From: Brachionus rotundiformis
Taxonomy: Eukaryota; Rotifera; Eurotatoria; Ploima; Brachionidae
Length of the DNA: 62,369 nt
Assembly: GCA_016802295.1 (NCBI GenBank)
Contig: JAESIW010000118.1
Coordinates: forward strand, 767,849-830,217
Direction of reading: 5' to 3'
The position numbers were made by a program, and so were the translations under genes. Under the pieces are notes generated by a model. The model ran no database searches, had not been told where the DNA came from, and saw nothing but the letters and a program-made list of their open reading frames with translations. Each line of letters opens with the position of its first letter. Position 1 is the stretch's first letter. Below are positions 24,684 to 35,095 of this stretch, in pieces.

Positions 24684-26669
24684 CTAAATAAAAAATACCT
24701 CCTCAGTCATTCCAGCTATATTTCGGCCCTTTGTATCAAACGGTGGTTTTAAATAGCCTTTGAAATATTTTTTTACCATCTCATGAAAAGTTTCTATAAA
24801 GTTCTATTGAAATTTAAATTAGGAAATTTTAATTCTAAATTCAAAATAATATACTAGACTATTTTGTTGACAAGTATATTGGAACCATTTTATGCCCGCG
24901 GCTACATGGCTTATCTCATCTTCATACAAAATATCCAGTAATTTGACTGATTCTTGATCGTCTTGATTGGCAAAGCGAAGTCGAGTCTGCGGATGAACAT
25001 CAAGACCTCTTTTAAAGATAAAATAGATAAAAATAGTCTAAAATATTTATTTTATTTTTGTCAGTTTTTAATCATCGATTAAAGCATTAAGTTTGCTTCA
25101 ATTCTCAAATTTCAGATTTTAAAGATCTGTGTTTAACTACGTGATGATCTTAATCATCAATATTTATTTTTTGGCCTATCAAGAACAATTTTTTTCAAAA
25201 GAATCATTTTTTATTTTGAGAAAAAAATTTTAAACTCCATTTCTTTAATTAAAATTTAAATTTTTTTCTTTTGTTTTAACGATTTGTTTAGCTTTTTTTG
25301 GGAATATGTCTACAATCAACTTATTTATAGAATAAATATGAATCTCTGTTTTCTAAAAATATTCTAATTTTAATCTTTAATTCTATTTTTTTGGTTTTTG
25401 ACTTTATTTTTAGTGTATTAAAAAATAAATTATAGCATTAGTGAGAAAATAAAAATACCTCTAAAATAAAGAATTTACAAATTAAAATTTATGAAATTAA
25501 AAGATTTGATATCAAGCTATTTTTTATTCATACCTGGCCTCATGAACCATATGAACTATAGCTAATCTTGATAAAAAATTAGACTTTGTAGTCGTTGCTG
25601 ATTCCCAAAGGCCATTGTGTACTGCTAATGCACCAAAATGACTTCCTAACTCTTTCAACCGTTTGTCCAACAATTCAAAATGCTGCCAAAAAACAGATTT
25701 ATCATTTTTTTGTTTTTATTTAACCTCACCTTTGACTCATCGCGCGCAACTTTGACAAAATCTGAAAAAAACTCTTTAGGCAAAACAGATCCGTTGGAAA
25801 ACTTAAAATCAGAAAATCTAGCAATAATATCCCATGATAAATCAATAGCCCATTGTTCAATATTCGCCAATGAATGTAAAAGAGCTACTCTGCTAGCCAG
25901 AGTACCGCCTTTACCTCTTCTTATTTTACCAGGATCAATAATAGTTAAATTATCAGGTCTACTCGGCTGATCTGGTGGTTTTTTGTTTCCAATTAAGTTT
26001 ATTTCTCCGCTAAACCATTTTTCAGCAACTTCATTGGTAAGCCTTGCTTTTTGATGTGGATCAGATGTATTTAGTATTTTAACTGCCCAGAAACATAAAC
26101 TCTCTTCGCCTGTTTCTGAAATTACCAAATTTCTTTCCAATTTATCAACTAGTTCTTCATTTTGTTCTTCCAGTTGGCCCTGTTTACTCAAGCTAATAGT
26201 CATAGGTGTATTGATGTAAAGGTTATTATCAACTACTCGAGTTTCATATGTTTGTTGCTTCAAAAAAATTAATATTATCTATTGAAATGTAGGTTATTTA
26301 CCTTTAAACCAGTTGATGAAGAACCATCTTCTAAATCAAAATCAAAACTGTGCCACGGACAAATAACCAAAAGTTTTTCACCAAGTTCTTCAATATCACC
26401 ATGTTCTAGAGGACCTCCTTCATGTGAGCATCGTGAATCAATGGCATAAAAATTTCCTTTTTTATTCTTGATTAATAATATATCTTGATCAACATCATCC
26501 AGACTATAAAATCTGAATACCATTTTAAATGAGAAATAAATAATGTATCTTAAAATTACTTGTAACATTTCATCGGCTCAAATTGAGAAATATCCCCTAC
26601 ATTTTGCCAATTACAATCAAAGACAATGCCTTTTAACGCTTCGACAAGATCTCTAGAAAATTTACTCAT
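24684..26669 (-). CDS. Rieske [2Fe-2S] domain fused to DUF455 ferritin-like domain
   Basis: Six exons in transcript order: 26669-26560, 26512-26302, 26257-25730, 25682-25534, 25008-24855, 24803-24684, giving 423 aa with matching phases. Residues about 35-105 form a small Rieske ferredoxin domain with both cluster boxes, C65-S-H67 and C88-P-W-H91. Residues about 150-415 are a DUF455 (PF04305) domain. The likely di-metal ligands of the ferritin-like fold are all present: E241 (IEQWAIDLSWD), E281/H284 (DESKHFELLD), E331 with H338 (HEARGLDVH) and E364/H367 (EDEISHVAAG). A Rieske electron-transfer module next to a putative diiron site suggests a redox enzyme, perhaps an oxygenase; the substrate is unknown. 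No signal peptide is obvious. The stop used (TAG at 24684) directly follows a possible donor (GAG|GTATTT), so a further last exon cannot be excluded. Confidence 0.82.
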
Positions 26670-27326
26670 TTAGATCAATTTGGAAAAAAAAAATTTTTTT
26701 CATAAATTAGAAAACAAACAATTTTGTTAAGAATTTTTTTTTATTTTTCAAAAATTTAAATTCTAAAACAAAATACATATTTTTAAATCAATATTAAATT
26801 ATTGAAAATAAATTTTTGATTTTTTTTATTTAAAGTGGAAAGTATTATGATACTATTTTAAATAAAAATTATTTAGGTTTATTCTGGAGTTCTTTAACTC
26901 TTAAAAATTTTTTAAATTATTTTTCCTATGAGAATTTTCACATTCAATAACAAAAACAAAAATTAATTTTAGTTTTATTAAAATTAACAAAAATTAATCA
27001 AAACATTTGTAATTTTTAAGAAAATCTGAAAAAAATATTTTAGGTAGGTAAAAATGTTTAATATTTTTATAATTAATTGACTATCAAAATAAAAATAATC
27101 AATTAATAAGAGATTAATGATTGAAATTTTAATAAAATTGGTTCTTGAGGTAAATTAATAGCAATTGCAGCAAATTATCCTCAATTAAATTATTATTTTT
27201 TTAAATGATAAAGAACAAAATTAATTTTATTTTTAAACTAATTAAAAATTTAATTAAAAACATATATACAAAATTAATTGTAATTAATAAGAAAATCAAG
27301 AGGAATCATTTTAAAATCATTTACAA
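26670..27326. other. AT-rich intergenic spacer
   Basis: About 650 bases of A/T-rich DNA between the DUF455 gene start and the end of the transposase-like frame. I looked for a terminal inverted repeat matching the other side of the transposase-like gene and found none. Confidence 0.5.
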
Positions 27327-28532
27327 CTATCCTAATGACACCCATTCTCCATTTTTTTCCAACACTTTAGGCACCACATTACTGAGCTTATCAATAAAAT
27401 CTGAACATTTTTCAGGAGTCAAAGTCTTCCAGTAATCTTTGACCGCAACTATTACCTGGCCAAGAGTTTTTGGCAGCCTTTTGGCCACATTTTGAATAAG
27501 TTCGGTCCATACAAGTTCAATTGGATTAAGATCATGACTCCTTGGCGGCGACTTTACCCAATTAATTCCCGTAGAGGACAAAAACTCCTGAGACAATTTG
27601 GCCGAATGCTTTGGATTGTTATCTTGGTGAAACCTGTGTCCATCAGGGTAGTTTTCTGCAATGAAAGGAACTACATTTTCTAGCAAGGTTTCCAAGTACA
27701 TGGCGGTAGTCAACGGACCGTCGAATATTTGAAGTGGAGAGGCACCTTTACGACTAATGGCCCCCCAGAGGTGCAAGGTTGTTTGCTGTCTTGGCTGAGT
27801 GGGGTCTGGTGCTTGGCCCTTTAGCTGGTTCAATGAAGCCAAAAATGGCTTTAGTGTTGTCTTGCCTATGAATATGTCTTGATCAAATTTGTCTTCCACA
27901 TGCGCTTGGCACCATTGAATCCTTGATTGACGATGCACATCTGTCAATATTGGCTTGCGCCTCATTCTGCGGTAAACAAAGCCGTATTTTTTGCGGTAAT
28001 ATCGCGCCTTTTTGGCTGTTGTAGCCTCAAGTCTTTTGCGGTATAAATATTTTTGGACATATCCATAGCTTATTTTTTCTTCAGGCTTGCAGACTAGATT
28101 TATTCTATCAACTATCTCTTTGATTGATTTTCCATTTGAGCTGTGATAGTCAATCAGCTCTTTGATTGATACGGGCAGTCGACGACGCGATTTATCGTTT
28201 TCTGCCTTGCGATTTTCGTCCTCTACGTCCTCATCGTCTTCAGCCTCAGAGTCGCTGTATTCTTCGTTCATGGCCATTTTAAGCTCTATGGCCGATTCTT
28301 CAGATATGGTTTCATTGCGTTGTATGATCAATTCATCTGAGGTGACCATTACATTCTCTTCCAAAGGCTGTAATTGGACGTGTTCTTGAGTCAGCTCTGG
28401 TTCATTCAAGTCCATGTTGGTTAAATTTCTGGTATTGTTAGGCTTTTCATCATCCGAATTCTCTTCAGCCTCTTGTTTGAGTTTAGGCTGACGACGAGAA
28501 GATTTGGCATCTGTGTTACTTTTGCGTGTCAT
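27327..28532 (-). CDS. Tc1/mariner-like transposase-derived protein, first catalytic Asp missing
   Basis: A single uninterrupted frame of 401 aa. Residues about 20-115 are an acidic, low-complexity extension, then a helix-turn-helix-like region (about 118-175) and a DDE-type domain. The second and third catalytic positions are intact: D304 in HRFHQDNNPKH and E339 in HDLNPIELVW, with the 34-residue spacing of Tc1-type DD34E enzymes. The position where family members read FxDE reads FIGK (221-224), so the first Asp is Gly and the following Glu is Lys. The enzyme is therefore expected to be inactive for cleavage, yet the frame has no stop or frameshift. No terminal inverted repeats are visible within about 200 bases either side. 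It may be a domesticated DNA-binding gene or a recently inactivated copy; the sequence alone cannot decide. Confidence 0.8.
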   Translation of the reverse strand: MTRKSNTDAKSSRRQPKLKQEAEENSDDEKPNNTRNLTNMDLNEPELTQEHVQLQPLEENVMVTSDELIIQRNETISEESAIELKMAMNEEYSDSEAEDDEDVEDENRKAENDKSRRRLPVSIKELIDYHSSNGKSIKEIVDRINLVCKPEEKISYGYVQKYLYRKRLEATTAKKARYYRKKYGFVYRRMRRKPILTDVHRQSRIQWCQAHVEDKFDQDIFIGKTTLKPFLASLNQLKGQAPDPTQPRQQTTLHLWGAISRKGASPLQIFDGPLTTAMYLETLLENVVPFIAENYPDGHRFHQDNNPKHSAKLSQEFLSSTGINWVKSPPRSHDLNPIELVWTELIQNVAKRLPKTLGQVIVAVKDYWKTLTPEKCSDFIDKLSNVVPKVLEKNGEWVSLG

Positions 28533-29860
28533 TTTGGAAAAAATTCGAAAGACTAAAATTCAAACTGAATATTTATCTAATTTAAATTTTAATACTAAAC
28601 TATAGATTATAAATGTATAAATCCGACATTAAGTTTAAGAGTACATCAATTAAGACAAAGACTAATAATTTATGCAGCTATAATTCCCATTGACCGGTAT
28701 ATGTATTGTTTTGTGCACTGCACACACAACACACAACTAAAAGCAATTCTAACATAACATTCATTATTAGCTATATTTTTATTAACGAATTAGTTTTTAT
28801 ATTATTACCATTTAATTGTAGAAATAATTTAAAGACAATGTTTTAAAAATTAAGAATTTTTCTATTTTGTGTTATTTTCAATTCTGTAAACATGTTTAAT
28901 TTCTATGCTTTCTGTACTTTATTAAAATTAAAATTTATTTGACCATACCTCTACTTTTTGATAAAAATAAATAATTAAAAGTTAAATTATTAATTTTTAT
29001 TTTATTTAGTAGTTTTTTAATCTAAAATATGCTTCAATTATTTAATCATGCTTAATTTTTAGTGAAATGATTAAAATAATCAAAAAGTACAATATGAATA
29101 ATGGTATTTTAATAGTTAAATCTAATTGTTCAGCGATGGTTAAATTTTGTGATAATTGGTTTAAATTCAGATAAACGAATTAAAAAGTTGTTTTTTTATA
29201 TCGTTTGATCTGTAATTAAAAATTTATATTTTGTAAAATTTGCAAATAATAAGCTATTAATCTATTTTTCTGTTAATCTAATTGTAGCATAAAAAGATGA
29301 ATTAATTTAATTTTTTTTATAGCTTAAATATATTTTATACATTTATTTTTTTATTAAATAGGTTGAGGAAAAAACTAAGGATGAATCTAAGTCCTTCTTT
29401 TTAGAAAAATTTTAAATCAGAAATTTAAATCTTAGTTATTAACAAACAAAAAAATTAAAATTAAAAAAGAAAATTTTTAAATTTTAATTAATTAGTTGTT
29501 TTGATTAACTTCTTGTTACTCGGATAATATTTTGATAGTATCCGTGAGAGTGTAAGAGTGTGAATTCGCTCGCTTTGTGAGAATTTTTTTTGTTTTGTCC
29601 TTGAATCTAGCTTTCTAGCTGAATAAAACTGTCTGACCAAAACCAATCAATATCTACAAAAACTTCTTTTGATCTCATCTGGACTAGGCTTTTGAGAAAC
29701 ATCAAGTTTTTGTCTTTGAAAACTCTAATTTCATCTATTCACAGACAACTAAAGGGTAAATTATTAAACGATTTTACTTTGGATTTTGCATTTATAAGTT
29801 TAATAAATCATCATCAAAACATTCAAAATTACTAAACTAAATGTATTAGAGTGTAAAACA
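28533..29860. other. Intergenic spacer upstream of the transposase-like gene
   Basis: A/T-rich DNA with one less AT-rich patch (about 28680-28745, with a GTGCACTGCAC-type repeat) that could be promoter sequence for the minus-strand gene. A second patch (29530-29760) leads into the LINE remnant. No gene is visible. Confidence 0.45.
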
Positions 29861-30540
29861 ATGTTTATTGGTCGAAATAGGAATAAAACTGGTTATGCAG
29901 ATCCAATCTTGGATGGAGAAGTGACCCTTAAAGAAACTTTTAAAGAAAAGGACCTCGATATTTTTGTGTCCAATGACCTAAAATGGGACACTGTTCATCT
30001 GCGGCATCTAAAACCTACAGAGTGTTAGGTCCAATCAGGAACGCGTTCGTGTGTTTGAACACAGAAACTTTTAGACTTTTATACAAAGGACTTGACAGAC
30101 TGCATCTTGAATATGCTTTAAATATTTGGAAACCTTCAGCGAAAGCTAGCATAAACATCATCGAAAGAGTTCAAAGAAGAGCGACAAAGTTAGTCTAATG
30201 TTTGAAGGAAAAGTCATACCAAGAAAGACTAAGGGCTTTAGACTTAATGAACTTAGGAGATCGTAGAACAAGAGGGGATTTTATTCAAATATTGAAAAAA
30301 GTCAACCGCCATGAGAAGAATAACCTAACGAAAGTTTTGAACCTGGACTTAAGAAGAAAACATAACATGAAACTAGAGAAAGAAATTTGCAAAAAAGCTA
30401 CATCAAGATATAACTTTCTGACAAACAGAGACTTTCAAAGTGGAATGTGGTGTCAACTCAGAGACAGTTAATGATTGTAAAGCTGCTATCGACAGAGAAG
30501 TTTTTGATATTGAACATAGAAAGAAACGAAATTTTCGCTT
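29861..30540 (+). pseudogene. Truncated, frameshifted LINE reverse-transcriptase remnant
   Basis: The C-terminal end of a non-LTR retrotransposon ORF2. The first piece (from 29861) reads EKDLDIFVSNDLKW, the EKDLG-V-S-DLKW block found after the RT palm. The reading then shifts frame near 29983 and continues TYRVLGPIRNAF, LYKGLDRLHLEYALNIWKP and ERVQRRATKLV. A TAA stop breaks it at 30196-30198. The same frame resumes with YQERLRALDLMNLGDRRTRGD, and a second shift near 30460 restores ETVNDCKAAIDREVFD. The catalytic palm is absent. It is a dead, 5'-truncated copy; I cannot assign the clade firmly (jockey/CR1-like). Confidence 0.8.
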
Positions 30541-31258
30541 AAAATTTTTATTCTTATTCTTTAAAAAATATGAAATCAACAAGAATACTTCATTTTGTTT
30601 GGTAAAAAACACAAATTTAGGGGATACTCAAAAAAGAATTTGATAAAAGAATATATGTTTGACAGTTCAAAATTAAATATTTTTCATATTTAAGTATAAA
30701 AGAAAATTAATTATATTTTTCGTAGAATTTTTAATTAAGTTTTTTCAAAAACAAAATAATGTCTCTAAAATTTTATTTAATTAAAATTTTAAAAAATAAA
30801 TAAAAAATAATGAACCAGAGATTTTTAGCTTTGCTAATGGGAAAAAAAAGTGAAAATAAGTGAAAAAATAACATCAATCATACACTACAAAAGATAAAAA
30901 AGTTTTATTTTAATTTTATTAAACATTATTTGAAGAAGAAAAAAAAACTATTTCGATGAATAGATTGAACTTTTGATTGATGATTGAGAGCCATTATTGA
31001 TAAACTAGATAAAAATGAAATCTTTTAGCGAACTTGAAGTAGTAGTTCGAATTAATTCTATGAGTTTAACTCAATTAAAAACCTTTTTGCAGAAATACTA
31101 GAACAAAAAAAGATTTGATCAAATAATTATAAAATTAATTCAAAAGGCAAAAATTTAGAATCCTTGCGAGAATTTTAAAGTCCTAGATAAGGACAAACAA
31201 CATATAAAAAATTAACTATTAAAAAGATCTTTTAGAAAATTCCTTTTCTTAAACAAAT
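30541..31258. other. AT-rich spacer after the LINE remnant
   Basis: About 700 bases with homopolymer runs and no gene. It includes the 3' flank of the LINE remnant and the 3' untranslated region of the minus-strand gene that ends at 31259. Confidence 0.45.
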
Positions 31259-33223
31259 CTAGTTGTCCAAAGAAGCTCCATTAAATTGAGATTGATTACG
31301 TGATCCGGGCGAATTGAGGGCACCATACAAATCTTGAATATTACCGCCAGTGTAGCTTCCATACAAATTACTATTGCTATTTTTGGCACTTGCTGCATTT
31401 TGACTATAAAATTCTGCATTTGTAGTGCCGCTATTTGCTCTAACAACTTCGGCACCTGGGGGCAAATAGTGATATGAATCGACACCATATCTGGACTTGA
31501 TGGTCTCTTGGTCGGTTTTTTCAAACTTGTCGCTAATTCTCTGATCCAATACTTCCAAAGTATAACCTTGAGAATTTGCCAAAAGAGTGTCAAAAGCTTT
31601 TGAGTTGTACACCTCTTCGGATTTGCCTTCTTGTGACTCTTGTTTACGACGCGAGTCTTCATACTCTACATGTTCACTATATTGGTAATTGGCTGAAGAT
31701 GGATACTCTCCATTAGCATTTGGATAAGCCTGTGTGAACTCGTGGTATGTTACTTCTTGACCTGATTCTAAATTCCTAGTTGTTTCAACACAATCTCCAG
31801 CTTCACTTTTATCAATAGCCACTTGTCTGTCTCGTTCAATTACTATCGGTCTTTGCTGAATGGGCACTGGTCTATCGACTAGAACTGGACGAGCTACGTG
31901 AATTATCTGTGGACGCACAATAATACGCTCTCTTGGCACAAATACTGGTCGTACTACGGGAACATAAACATTACGCGGAATGTAAATTGGCTTTTGTTGT
32001 TCCGATTGTTTAGGCATCAAGAAGATTGGTTGCACTGGCTCTTTAGAGTCCAATTTCAAATTTCCTAATTCACTTTGAATTGTTTTGATAATGTCATCTT
32101 TTATTTTTTTCAAGTCATCACAGTCTCTGTTTGGCTTTTCAATTTCAGTGTCTGAGGACGATGATGAAGAAGATGACGAAGAAGCACTTGGTGTTGCTGG
32201 CTTTTTTGGCTTTTCTTTCTTTTTGGTTTTTTCCCATACTTCAATATCAATGTCTTCTTTTGAGCTTTCAGAAGTTTGAGACTGCTGATAGGTATATTGG
32301 GTCTGGTAGTCAGGTTGACATCCTGGTTGTTCATCAAGATAGCCGAGAAAGTATTCGGCTACGATTTTGGCACCAGGAGGCAAAGTGCCGTTTGAGCTTT
32401 GCTGCACATCATAGCATGGATAAGCAGGTTCAGCATATGGAACTGGCGGGCAAGGCTGACACGGTTGACAAACCGGTGGTTGTGGACAAGGCTGACAGGG
32501 AGGAGCAGGAGGACATGGCTGGCATGGCTCAGGATAGTATTGTGATTGATATCCTGGCTCATAAGAGCTGGGCGCTGGAACACATCCCGGATATTGCGAG
32601 CAATCGACTTGAGGAGCGCCTGGCGCAACATCGTATCCATAACCTTGGTAGTATCCTTCTTGACCATAACCACCTGTCTGAGCTGGATATTCGCTCACCC
32701 ATGTTTCTTGTGGATACTGTTGGTATCCGAATTGTGGACTGTATGCTTGTTCTGCATCGCTGTAATAGTACTTTCTATGTTTTCGGTCCTTTTTTTTTTT
32801 CGACTTTCTCGCCGATGAGTCCGAATAGTTCAAAAGGACAACATTTGGTGACATGCTTCTTTCATCAGATTGTGATCTTTGTCTCAAGTTGGCTACATCG
32901 CCTAGTTGTGCTGCTTGCTGAGCCAACGAGTTTCCGCTTTGGGATCTCTTTTTGTCATCCGAGTCATATCTACTTGGCGCACTCTCGCCTGTCTTGCGCG
33001 ATCTTACCAAATGTATGGACTCATCGGTGCTATTTGAGGCCATTTCATACTTTCGACCATCTACAGATCTTTGCTTTTGTCTCTTAATCTTTTCCAATGG
33101 CTTGTTATTTACAACAGTGGGAGCCGGTATTGGATATCCGTATGGCATGTAACCTCCATACGAAGCATAGCCATTGCCAGTCGGCGGCGGTCCTTGACTA
33201 AAGTTATAATAATCACCTTGCAT
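31259..33223 (-). CDS. Large low-complexity protein with Pro/Cys and VPV-type repeats
   Basis: A single-exon frame of 654 aa with GC well above its surroundings. I do not recognise a named family. In order: a Gly/Tyr/Pro-rich start (YGGYMPYGYP); a basic Ser/Arg-rich part ending KSKKKKDRKHRKYYY; a Tyr/Gln/Gly-rich stretch; a tandem Cys-Gln-Pro-Cys-Pro region at about 235-270; an acidic poly-Ser patch; a short possible helix (DLKKIKDDIIKTIQ); and, at about 410-455, alternating Val/Pro/Arg motifs such as YVPVVRPVFVPRERI and VARPVLVDRPVPI. A short motif occurs twice, LPPGAKIV and LPPGAEVV. VPV-type repeats resemble those of articulins and alveolins, membrane-skeleton proteins of protists; that is a compositional likeness, not proven homology. 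No signal peptide or membrane segment is present, so a cytoskeletal or cortical structural role is a reasonable inference. Confidence 0.72.
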   Translation of the reverse strand: MQGDYYNFSQGPPPTGNGYASYGGYMPYGYPIPAPTVVNNKPLEKIKRQKQRSVDGRKYEMASNSTDESIHLVRSRKTGESAPSRYDSDDKKRSQSGNSLAQQAAQLGDVANLRQRSQSDERSMSPNVVLLNYSDSSARKSKKKKDRKHRKYYYSDAEQAYSPQFGYQQYPQETWVSEYPAQTGGYGQEGYYQGYGYDVAPGAPQVDCSQYPGCVPAPSSYEPGYQSQYYPEPCQPCPPAPPCQPCPQPPVCQPCQPCPPVPYAEPAYPCYDVQQSSNGTLPPGAKIVAEYFLGYLDEQPGCQPDYQTQYTYQQSQTSESSKEDIDIEVWEKTKKKEKPKKPATPSASSSSSSSSSSDTEIEKPNRDCDDLKKIKDDIIKTIQSELGNLKLDSKEPVQPIFLMPKQSEQQKPIYIPRNVYVPVVRPVFVPRERIIVRPQIIHVARPVLVDRPVPIQQRPIVIERDRQVAIDKSEAGDCVETTRNLESGQEVTYHEFTQAYPNANGEYPSSANYQYSEHVEYEDSRRKQESQEGKSEEVYNSKAFDTLLANSQGYTLEVLDQRISDKFEKTDQETIKSRYGVDSYHYLPPGAEVVRANSGTTNAEFYSQNAASAKNSNSNLYGSYTGGNIQDLYGALNSPGSRNQSQFNGASLDN

Positions 33224-35095
33224 TCTATTTATTTATTTTTTATCTTTAAATAAAAAAGCGATTTTAAAATAAATTTTAAAACTTTCCTACTTATTTATAC
33301 GAGATGGGCACATTTGAATGGGAAAATATTTTTTTTAAATTGAAAAAAAAATTATCTTGTAGATAAATAAATATAAGCAAGTGAAAATTTTCCATTTAAA
33401 TGATTTTTGCTCTATTTTTCCCATAATGGATGAAGGCCCGCGGGGTACTTATATTGTCAACAAAACTTGGGTCATTCGACCGTGACGGAAAATAATTTAA
33501 CAAAAAAAAAGGTGAATTAGAAATTAATTATGAGTGTCCCATCATTTAGATACTATGCCTAAAAGCTCATTAAAAAGTAATTACGAGCTGCAGAGACACT
33601 CGATCAAGATTAAGATTTGGAAATATTTGTTTTTTGTTTCCTATATTTTTGAAATGAAAGCAAATTTTCATTTTAATTTATAGCAATTTATCATAGTCAA
33701 GTTTAGCAAAAGGCTTCAAGTAAAATACAAAAACAATAACAAGAAAATATTTTTGACCAAAAATTTGTAATTTAATTTATTTCTCCAAAGGGTGACTTAA
33801 GTTAAGAAACGCATATACTTTTATTTAAAGATTAGGAATTCCTCGAGCTTTTCACTGGCTCCTAAAAGCTTCTTTAATTATTATTTTATTGACGAGTTCT
33901 TTTTTTTTTCAAATATTTATCTCGTCATGTCCATCAAAAGTTGTCATTTCTTATTCTGTCTCGTTTGAAAGGCTATATTATAGTTTTTGTTTAAAGCTAT
34001 GTGCTAAGCTATTTAGGTGAAAGAGGTTCGGTGATGCAGAACAGATTTAATAAAAATTAGCTCCGAAGATAAAAACATATCCATTTGTGTGATTAAGATC
34101 AGGTCGATCATTGTTTTTGACTCGCTTGATCAGAATAAATTTTCAATTAAAATTGTTTGCTTTTAATTTTAATTTAATTCATGGAAAATATTTTTCAAAA
34201 TAAATTCAAAACAAATCGACCTTGATATGATCAGATAAAACTAAATAAAAAAAATTGACAAATTAAATAAATGACCATTTGAAAAAAAATATTCAAAACA
34301 AATTAAACGAAATAGAAAAATTTATTTTTCCTCAAAAATATTTTTGTATAAATCAATGTTATTTCATACAAAATTTTAATTAAATTCAAATTAACAATCA
34401 ATCAATAAATTTTAAAATAATCTTTTTTTTAATTTAGGTCAATTTTATTATTAATTTTAATTTTTAAACAATACTCAAACTTTGATTACAATTCAAATGC
34501 AATAGCTAGTATGATTGATAGAATTAATATTTAATATATTTTTGAATTAATTAGATAGGGCAAAAAGTTTATCTTATATTTTATTTTTTAACTGCTTAGT
34601 GTTATAAATGGGTATTAATTTACTTTTCAAATTTTATTAGTTATAAAAACTGTTGAATAAGGAATTTTGATTCGTTTTACCATCTTAGGTAATGATAGAA
34701 TTATTTGACTTCTAGATTGTCTTGAATGAAAGAAATCCTTTAACAAAACATAATTTTTTGACTTTCTCTGAAAGATCATTAGAAGAATAAAAAAAAAAGA
34801 TAATATAAATAATATGAAAGAGTATTTAATTTTATCAACTCAAAAATTAGCTAATTAATAGTTTAAAAAAAATTTTAATACTTATAATTAAATTATTTTT
34901 TTCAATCATAACAAATAATTAATCAAAATAACACAATTGGTAAAGTTAGGGATTAAAATAAAAAAAAATAGCAAAGTAAATTATTTTTACTTTTCAAAAT
35001 TTAAATTAAGAATATTTTTAACTGTATATGACATAAAATATTAAAATAGAAACAAAAAATTAAAAAAAAAACAATTAAATTCAAGGAAAAAATTT
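33224..35095. other. Intergenic spacer with a GC-richer patch
   Basis: About 1.9 kb. A patch at 33430-33490 (containing GGCCCGCGGGG) lies about 200 bases upstream of the start at 33223 and may be its promoter. The 30-base repeat at 34587-34616 is listed separately. Otherwise A/T-rich with nothing supportable. Confidence 0.5.
34587..34616. repeat. 30-base exact copy of a K2P coding segment
   Basis: These 30 bases are identical, in the same orientation, to 35460-35489, which on the minus strand encodes the IPIYNTKQL part of the K2P channel loop. The match stops abruptly on both sides. This copy lies about 480 bases beyond the channel stop codon. Confidence 0.85.

Noticed and set aside
32131..33087. 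Plus-strand open frame of 318 codons
   Set aside because: It lies wholly antisense to the 654-aa repeat-rich gene; its length is a by-product of that gene's biased codon composition, and its translation has no domain.
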